From Akkermansia muciniphila (GTDB taxonomy: Bacteria; Pseudomonadota; Gammaproteobacteria; Burkholderiales; Burkholderiaceae_C): DNA of 6,390 bases. Below are positions 1-5,507 of the stretch, in pieces. A program made the position numbers and the translations under genes. The stretch spans positions 1 through 6,390 of the forward strand of contig CALPVM020000145.1 in the NCBI GenBank assembly GCA_943327015.2, read 5' to 3'. The notes beneath the pieces are model-generated. The model was given only the letters and a program-made list of their open reading frames with translations. It did no database searches and had not been told where the DNA came from. The first letter of the stretch is position 1. The number at the start of each line of letters is the position of its first letter.

Positions 1-209
1 AGGTAAGCTTTTGCATGATACGCCCAATCTGCCCCTTTAACCTTGAAACGCAAATCTATGGGATCAAACTCACGATCGGACTGGAGACATACAACATAGT
101 CTAACGAATCAAATGCAGTTTGCACTTGCACCAAACCCTGCTGTATCAGGCCAGCACAAACCCGTCGGGTGCCAAAGCCTTGTGAATAAAGTATGTCCTG
201 AAGTTGCAT
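1..209 (-). CDS. RsuA-like pseudouridine synthase, N-terminal part (runs off left edge)
   Basis: Only the first 69 codons are visible; the gene continues beyond base 1. The protein starts MQLQDILYSQGFGTRRVCAG and contains an S4-type RNA-binding fold (about residues 2-45: Leu-rich first helix, then GTRR, then a second helix before a short beta hairpin). It then reaches a DWAYHAKAY segment (61-69), which in RsuA-family enzymes lies just before the catalytic domain. Family knowledge: RsuA/RluB/RluE/RluF enzymes combine an S4 domain with a pseudouridine synthase domain and isomerise a specific uridine in rRNA. The catalytic Asp is outside the window, so the target base (16S U516 or a 23S site) cannot be assigned. 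The ATG at 209-207 is preferred because the S4 helix begins immediately after it. No clear Shine-Dalgarno sequence is seen. It starts 5 bp after the stop of the small basic protein gene, so co-transcription and coupling are likely. Confidence 0.8.
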   Translation of the reverse strand, partial: MQLQDILYSQGFGTRRVCAGLIQQGLVQVQTAFDSLDYVVCLQSDREFDPIDLRFKVKGADWAYHAKAY

Positions 210-214
210 GTAGG

Positions 215-364
215 CTATGGCTGTTTGTTTTTTAACTTTCCGCGCGGCATGATTGAGGTAGTAATTGTTGCCCGCACTGGCTCACCCGTAGGAACTTTGG
301 GCGCGCTACTGTCTTTTTTGGGTTTTTTGGTTTCTTTGTTGGATTTTTGCTGACCTTTTGCCAT
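215..364 (-). CDS. Small Lys-rich basic protein, 49 aa, function unknown
   Basis: A 49-codon frame starts ATG at 364-362 and stops TAG at 217-215. The product begins MAKGQQKSNKETKKPKKDSS and ends PRGKLKNKQP. It has 11 Lys and 2 Arg against 3 acidic residues, few hydrophobics, no cysteine, and no signal peptide or membrane segment. It is probably disordered and may bind nucleic acid or ribosomes (inference from charge only). The start is well supported: AGGAG lies 6 nt upstream. The N-terminal pattern MAKGQ..SNKE.KKPKK matches my memory of short hypothetical proteins common in Burkholderiales; no function is known to me. It lies 77 bp downstream of the DUF1854 gene and 5 bp upstream of the pseudouridine synthase, which would fit an RNA- or translation-related role. 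The T-rich look of the plus strand here is explained by its Lys codons. Confidence 0.75.
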   Translation of the reverse strand: MAKGQQKSNKETKKPKKDSSAPKVPTGEPVRATITTSIMPRGKLKNKQP

Positions 365-370
365 AGTGAT

Positions 371-375
371 CTCCT
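371..375 (-). promoter_or_regulatory. Strong Shine-Dalgarno site for the 49-aa gene
   Basis: On the minus strand AGGAG is followed by 6 nt (ATCACT) and then ATG. This is the clearest ribosome binding site in the window and it fixes the start of the small basic protein. By contrast, the transporter, cphA' and cphA lack an obvious one. Confidence 0.8.
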
Positions 376-414
376 AGTATTGAATGAAAAGAAATTACGA
401 CCTAAGTATGACAG

Positions 415-436
415 AGCTTAGCTGGCACACTAAGCT
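415..436. repeat. Short inverted repeat after the DUF1854 gene
   Basis: AGCTTAG (415-421) and CTAAGCT (430-436) form a perfect 7-bp stem with an 8-nt loop. It begins 6 nt past the DUF1854 stop in the direction of that gene. No T-run follows on the minus strand (CTGTCATACT comes next) and the stem has only three G-C pairs, so it is a poor intrinsic terminator. It could be a weak 3' hairpin protecting the upstream transcript or an operator for the small basic gene. The rest of 365-441 shows only weak promoter-like matches on the minus strand, such as CATACT. Confidence 0.4.
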
Positions 437-441
437 GTAAA

Positions 442-906
442 CTAAAGAAAACGATCGAGTATTTTTCGGCTAGATGTGTTTAAGGCCAACCAATCACGAA
501 TCAAAAACTGAATACCATGCGCATCTTCTACCAAGAGCGCATGTTGCACCCCGATGCGGCGAATGTCTTCGTCTCCACGCAATACAAACTCGGTCTGCCC
601 CCGATCGGTACGCACGTGCCAGGTGCATGGTGTTGAAAAACTTGTTACAGAAATTATGTCGTGTATAACCGGCATAAATTCGCGTGTAGCCAATTCTTCA
701 CGAATCAGGGTTTGCGCCGGTTCGGGCACCTCGCAGAGGTGGTCAATCCAAACCAGTTCGTGACCCTTAGTGCTGACAAGCGCAATACCGTCTTCAGGCG
801 ACTGAATAGGAAACGCCCTGACCGGTTGCACGCATTCAAAGGTCTCGCCGTCGGGACTGATCCAAACCAATTTACCAAACGGGTTGCGGGAAAGTTGGTC
901 GATCAT
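442..906 (-). CDS. DUF1854 family protein, cyanophycin-locus type
   Basis: This 154-aa soluble protein has no signal peptide and no membrane segment. It matches the DUF1854 pattern along its whole length: VRAFPI (29-34), GHELVWID (48-55), REELATREFMP (69-79), a TDRG turn (100-103), DEDIRR (112-117) and the C-terminal SRKILDRFL (146-154). The biochemical role of DUF1854 is not known to me. Proteins of this type occur with cyanophycin synthetase genes and with the ABC protein encoded immediately upstream, as here. The ATG at 906-904 overlaps the transporter TGA at 905-903 (ATGA), which points to translational coupling and probably to a functional partnership. An AAAGG sequence (915-919 on the minus strand) sits 8 nt before the ATG inside the transporter gene. 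A cytoplasmic accessory or regulatory subunit of the transporter is the simplest inference. The family call is firm; the function is not. Confidence 0.88.
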   Translation of the reverse strand: MIDQLSRNPFGKLVWISPDGETFECVQPVRAFPIQSPEDGIALVSTKGHELVWIDHLCEVPEPAQTLIREELATREFMPVIHDIISVTSFSTPCTWHVRTDRGQTEFVLRGDEDIRRIGVQHALLVEDAHGIQFLIRDWLALNTSSRKILDRFL

Positions 907-3167
907 GCCTCTGACCTTTCGTCTATGTCCATGTTGCGCGCTTGCGCCTCAACCAATTTAAAGTATGCCCCTTGCTGCGCCATGAGAGCATCGTGTGTGC
1001 CCTCCTCCACCACACTGCCCCGGTCTAGCACCACCAAACGGTCTGCTTTACGCAGGGTGGACAGGCGATGCGCTATGGCTATCGTGGTACGGCCTTGCAC
1101 TAGGTTTTCGAGGGCTTTTTGTATTTCTTTTTCGGTTTCTGAATCGACCGATGACGTAGCCTCATCCAAAATCAGGATTTTAGGGTCAATCAAGAGTGCG
1201 CGGGCAATGGAGATACGTTGACGCTCACCACCAGACAGGCCCTGACCACGCTCGCCCACCATGGAGTCGTACCCCTGGGGCAAACGCAAAATAAATTCGT
1301 GCGCATGGGCTGCACGTGCTGCAGCCACAATTTCGGCACGAGATGCATTGGGTTTACCATAGGCTATGTTCTCGGCAATAGTACCAAAAAACAAAAATGG
1401 CTCTTGCAATACCAGTCCGATGTTTTGCCGGTAGTCTGCAATGGCATAAGTCCTGATATCGACCCCATCCACCAAAATAGCACCTTCGGATACGTCGTAA
1501 AAACGGCAAATTAAATTAACCAGGGTACTTTTACCGGAGCCGCTCTGCCCTACCAGCCCAACCATCTCTCCAGGAGCAATGGTGAGGTTAATGCCGCGGT
1601 TAACGGCACGATTGCCGTAGCGAAACCCCACATCGCGCAGCACAATATGCCCTTTGACCTTACCCACATGCACCGGCTTAGCGGGCTCGGGTACGCTCGA
1701 CACATGGTCCAGAATATCAAAAATGCGTTTGGCTGCGGAGGCTGATTTTTGCGTAAAAGATACGATGCGACTCATGGAGTCCAGCCTGCCATAAAACCGG
1801 CTAATGTAAGCAATAAAGGCGGTGAGTACACCTACGGTAACCTCACCACGCGACACCAGCCAGATGCCAAATGCCCAGACTACCAACAGCCCCAATTCTG
1901 TAAGCAGCGTGACCGTAGGTGAAAATAAAGACCATATTTTGTTGATTCGGTCATTCACCTCCAGATTGTGCTGGTTGGCTTGCTTAAAACGCATGGCTTC
2001 ACGCTTTTCTTGTGCAAAAGCCTTTACCACCCGGATGCCGGGAATGGTGTCGGCCAAAACGTTGGTAACCTCCGACCACACCCGGTCAATTTTTTCAAAG
2101 CCGGTCAGCAAGCGGGAACGTACCAAATGAATCATCCAGGCGATTAAGGGTAAAGGCACTAGGGTCACCAACGCCAGCCAGGGATTGATGGAAAAAAGAA
2201 TAGCTGCTGTCATTAAAATCATAATGACATCGGTGGCAAAGTCGAGCAAATGCAGTGACAAAAAAACACAGATACGGTCGCTCTCGCTACCGATACGGGA
2301 TATCAAGTCGCCGGTGCGTTTGCCGCCAAAATACTCCAGCGACAAACGCATCAAATGTTCGTACGTGGTGGTTCGCAAATCAGCACCTATACGCTCTGAC
2401 ACCAAGGCCAGAATATAGGTTTTGGCCCAGGTCAACACCCATGCCAACAGTGCTGAGCCCAATAATCCCCCCATGTACAACGCTACCAAACCGGGTGCGA
2501 TGGGCTGCCCGTTTTGAAACGGTATCAGCACCTCGTCCATGATGGGCATGGTAAGGTAGGGCGGAACCAAATTGGCTGCAGTACCCAACAGCGTGAGTAC
2601 AAAACCAAGTAATAACTGCCATTGGTAAGGCTTGGCAAAACGCCACAAACGCAGCAATGTCCAGGTAGAGGGTGGCGTGTGCACCACTTTAGCGCAAATG
2701 GGGCATTCATCCTGCTCAGGCTCCAAAGGCGCTTTGCAGCTTGGGCAGACCTCTTTTATCGCCTGCACCACAGGCTGACCCGATATATGGCTTTGGCACT
2801 GCGCCGAAAATTGGTCTAGCAAGCGCATAGCGGCTAAATTCTGACCCAGCGTAAAACGCCACGTTGCCAGCCTTTGCTGTGTATCCACCAAATTAAGGTG
2901 TCCGACACCAGCATGGTCAAAGTGCTGCAACTCCAAGCCTGAAGCGTAGGTCCACGCTTGCCATGTAGCACCTGTAGAATCAGTGGATAGGAGACGCTGG
3001 TTGGTTGCAACCACCAAGCCCTTAACAAAATTCAATTCTGTGTCGAGGTCAACCGGAAGAACAGCACAAACGTGTTCAGAAGAAAGCATGTGCGCTTGCA
3101 ATGCATCTTGCCAGTGTTTGGGTAGCTCCAGCAATGAGACTGGTGATGCTGTTATTGCGGAAATCAT
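903..3167 (-). CDS. Cyanophycin-associated ABC transporter with N-terminal extension and zinc ribbon
   Basis: This 754-aa half-transporter carries fused membrane and ATPase domains. Residues 1-135 form a soluble extension whose pattern (FVKGLVVATNQRLL at 47-60, then W-rich strands and a closing helix) recalls a bacterial PH-like fold; this is an inference. A four-cysteine zinc ribbon follows: CPSC at 141-144 and CPIC at 155-158. The exporter-type membrane domain spans about 175-475. The nucleotide-binding domain is complete: Walker A GQSGSGKS (540-547), Q-loop Gln588, signature LSGGE (644-648), Walker B ending LILDEA with Asp668 and Glu669, and H-loop His700. The enzyme should therefore hydrolyse ATP and act as a homodimer in the inner membrane. 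The substrate is unknown; linkage to cphA suggests cyanophycin-related peptides, Asp or Arg, or a regulatory task. The start at 3167 has no clear Shine-Dalgarno sequence but precedes the LPKHWQ segment expected near the N terminus. It is divergent from cphA'. Confidence 0.92.
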   Translation of the reverse strand: MISAITASPVSLLELPKHWQDALQAHMLSSEHVCAVLPVDLDTELNFVKGLVVATNQRLLSTDSTGATWQAWTYASGLELQHFDHAGVGHLNLVDTQQRLATWRFTLGQNLAAMRLLDQFSAQCQSHISGQPVVQAIKEVCPSCKAPLEPEQDECPICAKVVHTPPSTWTLLRLWRFAKPYQWQLLLGFVLTLLGTAANLVPPYLTMPIMDEVLIPFQNGQPIAPGLVALYMGGLLGSALLAWVLTWAKTYILALVSERIGADLRTTTYEHLMRLSLEYFGGKRTGDLISRIGSESDRICVFLSLHLLDFATDVIMILMTAAILFSINPWLALVTLVPLPLIAWMIHLVRSRLLTGFEKIDRVWSEVTNVLADTIPGIRVVKAFAQEKREAMRFKQANQHNLEVNDRINKIWSLFSPTVTLLTELGLLVVWAFGIWLVSRGEVTVGVLTAFIAYISRFYGRLDSMSRIVSFTQKSASAAKRIFDILDHVSSVPEPAKPVHVGKVKGHIVLRDVGFRYGNRAVNRGINLTIAPGEMVGLVGQSGSGKSTLVNLICRFYDVSEGAILVDGVDIRTYAIADYRQNIGLVLQEPFLFFGTIAENIAYGKPNASRAEIVAAARAAHAHEFILRLPQGYDSMVGERGQGLSGGERQRISIARALLIDPKILILDEATSSVDSETEKEIQKALENLVQGRTTIAIAHRLSTLRKADRLVVLDRGSVVEEGTHDALMAQQGAYFKLVEAQARNMDIDERSEA

Positions 3168-3193
3168 ATTATTTAGATGGATTTTATTGTCTA

Positions 3194-3238
3194 TTTGCCA
3201 TGAACTTGAAGCAAGATTGTGCCTTTAAAGATGGCAAA
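3194..3238. repeat. Inverted repeat TTTGCCAT / ATGGCAAA, possible operator
   Basis: TTTGCCAT (3194-3201) and its exact reverse complement ATGGCAAA (3231-3238) are separated by 29 nt. The half-site centres are 37 bp apart, close to three and a half helical turns, so both halves would not face the same side of B-DNA. The left arm lies within the spacer of the weak minus-strand promoter candidate. A match of this size in 136 bp has a chance expectation of roughly one in ten by simple counting, so it is suggestive only. No known regulator motif is recognised. Confidence 0.3.
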
Positions 3239-3283
3239 CCAAGTGAGAATACACTTAACGTAATCCCAATGAGATTGGTGCAC

Positions 3284-3292
3284 TGAAATAAT
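3284..3292 (+). promoter_or_regulatory. Possible extended -10 promoter for cphA'
   Basis: TGA followed by AATAAT matches the extended -10 pattern TGnTATAAT with one mismatch. There is no recognisable -35 at 16-18 nt. If used, transcription would begin about 5-8 nt after the hexamer, leaving only a few bases before the ATG at 3304, so the mRNA would be almost leaderless. That would fit the lack of a Shine-Dalgarno sequence before cphA', but the match may be chance in an A/T-rich stretch. Confidence 0.25.
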
Positions 3293-3303
3293 CACAACTT
3301 TTC

Positions 3304-5478
3304 ATGACAAGTACAAAAACAATTGAATTTCTTCGGGTCACATTCCTGGGGGGGCCCAATATCTGGACTTACCGATCAGTGATTGAGGCTTGGATAGACA
3401 TTGGTGACCTAGAAGATCACCCATCCAACACCCTTCCAGGCTTTTATGAACGATTAACCGAGTGGCTGCCCGGTTTGATAGAACACCACTGCAGCCCGGG
3501 TGTACGGGGTGGTTTTTTACAACGACTGCAAGAAGGCACCTGGGCCGCCCATATTTTGGAACATGTAACTCTGGAACTGCAGAATCTGGCCGGAATGCAG
3601 TGTGGCTTTGGCAAAGCACGGCAAATGTCGCAGCGCGGACACTACAAAATTGCTTTTCGTACCCGGCAAGAAGATGTAGGCCGTGCAGCCCTAACTGCTG
3701 GGCGGGATCTGGTGCTGGCGGCCATTCATAACACAGCATTTGATTTACAAGCCACAATATCGCATCTGCGTGGCATGGTTGATTCACTGTGCCTTGGGCC
3801 CAGCACTGCCCACATTGTGGACGCTGCAACCAATCGCGGCATTCCACATACACGCTTAACCGAAGGCAATTTGGTTCAACTGGGATATGGTTCTGCACAA
3901 CGGCGCATTTGGACCGCGGAAACCGACCAAACCAGTGCCATCGCAGAAGAAATTGCATCTGACAAAGATCTCACCAAATCTTTACTCACATCCTGCGGGG
4001 TGCCGGTTCCCGAAGGGCAATTGGTCAACAGCCCGCTTGCAGCATGGGAGGCTGCTCTTGAGCTTGGATTGCCGGTTGCCATCAAGCCGCTGGATGGTAA
4101 CCATGGTCGTGGCGTGTCGTTAGATTTATCCACTCAATTCAGCGTTGAGGCTGCATTCCATCTGGCCAAAGCCCATAGCAGCGGCAGCGTGATTGTTGAA
4201 AAGTTCATCTCCGGCAATGAACACCGTTTATTGGTGGTTGGAAAACAGGTAGTGGCTGCAGCTCGGGGTGAAGCCCTTTGGGTAGTCGGAGATGGGGTCT
4301 CTACGGTCAATCAACTGACAGACGCTCAGATCAACTCCGATCCACGCCGGGGCGATACAGAAGATGCACCACTCAATTTACTCATTCCAGAAGAATCTGA
4401 AGAAGTCAAACTTGAACTCGAAATAGTGGGGCTCACGCCCCAATCTATCCCAGCTAACGGGCAAAAAGTGTTAATGTCGCGTAACGGTAACGTAGCATGT
4501 GATGTCACGGACCAGGTGCACCCTACTGTAGCCTATGCTGCCACATTGGCTGCAAGGGTTGTAGGTCTGGATATTGCCGGGATTGACATGGTTTTAGAAG
4601 ATGTATCAAAACCACTCACGCAACAACGAGGCGCCGTGATTGAGGTCAACGCCAGTCCCGGCTTGCTAGCACACATCAAGCCAGCGCAAGGAACTCCCCG
4701 ACCTGTTGGCAGTGCCATTATTAACCACCTTTTTGCTCCGCAAAAAGACGGGCGCATACCGATTGTTGGTATCAACGGCTCAGGCAAAACCGGCCGTCTT
4801 GCCCGACTCATTGCCTGGTTGCTCCACATCAGCGGCAAACATGTGGGACTGGCCTGCTCTGAAGGCCTTTACTTAGATAGCAGACATGTTTGCAGCCACA
4901 ACTGTGCCAATCGGGAATCCGGCCAGCGGCTGCTTTTAAACCGATCCATCCAAGCGTCTGTTTTTGAAAATGGCAACCGGTCTATTTTGGCTGAAGGTTT
5001 GGCTTACGACAAATGTTCAGTGGGTGTAGTTACCGATATTACCTGGACTCAAGACCTTGCGGAATTTGATATTCTGGACGCTGAGCAAACCTTCAAAGTT
5101 GCCAGAACGCAAGTCGATGTGGTTCTGCCTACTGGCAGTGCTGTTCTCAATGCGGATATACCTGCAGTCGTTGAACTCGCCCCATTATGTGATGGCAAAG
5201 TTATTTTTTATGCCATGGATGGCTCCAACGCGATCATTCAATCTCACCGCAACGCCGGAGAACGGGTAGTTTTTTTACGCCAAGAACATTTGGTCATTGC
5301 CCACGGAACGCAAGAGCAAGCGCAACTGCCTTTGGCTAGCCTAAACAAAACCAAAGCCGCACAACCACAGATGGTCATGGCTGCATTGGCTGCCGCATGG
5401 GCAGCAGATGTATCGCTGGAACTGATAGTAGCCGGACTCCGTACGTTTGAATCCATTCCACCCAAAGCCCCCTATTAA
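3304..5478 (+). CDS. cphA': Cyanophycin synthetase paralogue CphA' with shortened Mur-ligase module
   Basis: This 724-aa protein has the CphA order N domain, ATP-grasp (G) domain, Mur-ligase-like (M) domain. N domain, about 1-160: GGPNIW (16-21) and a metallopeptidase-type HILEH motif (83-87). G domain, about 161-483: LGPST (164-168), Lys261, loop DGNHGRG (264-270), Glu299, Asp428, and EVN (447-449), so the ATP-dependent ligase that adds Asp looks intact. M domain, from 484: Walker A GINGSGKT (489-496), ENGNRS (555-560) where CphA usually has ETARGG, and NADI (616-619) where NADD is usual. The protein ends soon after GLRTF (711-715), where full CphA continues into the Mur C-terminal domain, so it lacks about 150 residues. 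The ATG is the only possible start, since an in-frame TAA lies at 3289-3291; there is no Shine-Dalgarno sequence. cphA follows after 29 bp, so an operon is likely. Family knowledge: betaproteobacteria often carry this paralogue next to cphA; its exact job is unsettled. Confidence 0.93.
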   Translation: MTSTKTIEFLRVTFLGGPNIWTYRSVIEAWIDIGDLEDHPSNTLPGFYERLTEWLPGLIEHHCSPGVRGGFLQRLQEGTWAAHILEHVTLELQNLAGMQCGFGKARQMSQRGHYKIAFRTRQEDVGRAALTAGRDLVLAAIHNTAFDLQATISHLRGMVDSLCLGPSTAHIVDAATNRGIPHTRLTEGNLVQLGYGSAQRRIWTAETDQTSAIAEEIASDKDLTKSLLTSCGVPVPEGQLVNSPLAAWEAALELGLPVAIKPLDGNHGRGVSLDLSTQFSVEAAFHLAKAHSSGSVIVEKFISGNEHRLLVVGKQVVAAARGEALWVVGDGVSTVNQLTDAQINSDPRRGDTEDAPLNLLIPEESEEVKLELEIVGLTPQSIPANGQKVLMSRNGNVACDVTDQVHPTVAYAATLAARVVGLDIAGIDMVLEDVSKPLTQQRGAVIEVNASPGLLAHIKPAQGTPRPVGSAIINHLFAPQKDGRIPIVGINGSGKTGRLARLIAWLLHISGKHVGLACSEGLYLDSRHVCSHNCANRESGQRLLLNRSIQASVFENGNRSILAEGLAYDKCSVGVVTDITWTQDLAEFDILDAEQTFKVARTQVDVVLPTGSAVLNADIPAVVELAPLCDGKVIFYAMDGSNAIIQSHRNAGERVVFLRQEHLVIAHGTQEQAQLPLASLNKTKAAQPQMVMAALAAAWAADVSLELIVAGLRTFESIPPKAPY

Positions 5479-5507
5479 GCGCTCATACCAATAAAGCAAC
5501 TTTGTAT

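Larger units (their letters stand above)
3168..3303. promoter_or_regulatory. Divergent intergenic control region between the ABC operon and cphA'
   Basis: These 136 bp separate the start codons of two divergent transcription units, so promoters for both must lie here or just inside the genes. Minus-strand candidate: TTGCTT (3209-3214) and GACAAT (3186-3191), 17 nt apart, matching sigma70 consensus at 3 and 4 of 6 positions; this is weak. Plus-strand candidate: the extended -10 listed separately. Other elements are an 8-bp inverted repeat (3194-3201 with 3231-3238) and a small palindrome, CCAAT-GAG-ATTGG (3266-3278). Close packing of these elements would allow one regulator to control both directions (inference). 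No RNA gene is recognised. Confidence 0.55.

Noticed and set aside
301..360. T-rich stretch (runs of 5-6 T) that could suggest a terminator
   Set aside because: It is the complement of the Lys codons of the 49-aa gene, and no stem precedes the runs.
661..1221. 186-codon plus-strand frame across the DUF1854 and transporter genes
   Set aside because: It lies opposite two well-supported genes including the conserved ABC ATPase motifs, and its product looks like no known family.
3200..3286. A 28-codon plus-strand frame (MNLKQDC...) ending 17 nt before cphA', a possible leader peptide
   Set aside because: It has no Shine-Dalgarno sequence, no Arg- or Asp-rich run that would suggest attenuation, and no terminator-like hairpin with a T-run after it. 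Its frame extends back into the transporter gene on the opposite strand, so it is probably chance.
3338..3958. Long 206-codon minus-strand frame opposite cphA'
   Set aside because: It is antisense to a clearly conserved coding region, has no recognisable domain, and has a cysteine- and tryptophan-rich composition typical of a shadow frame.
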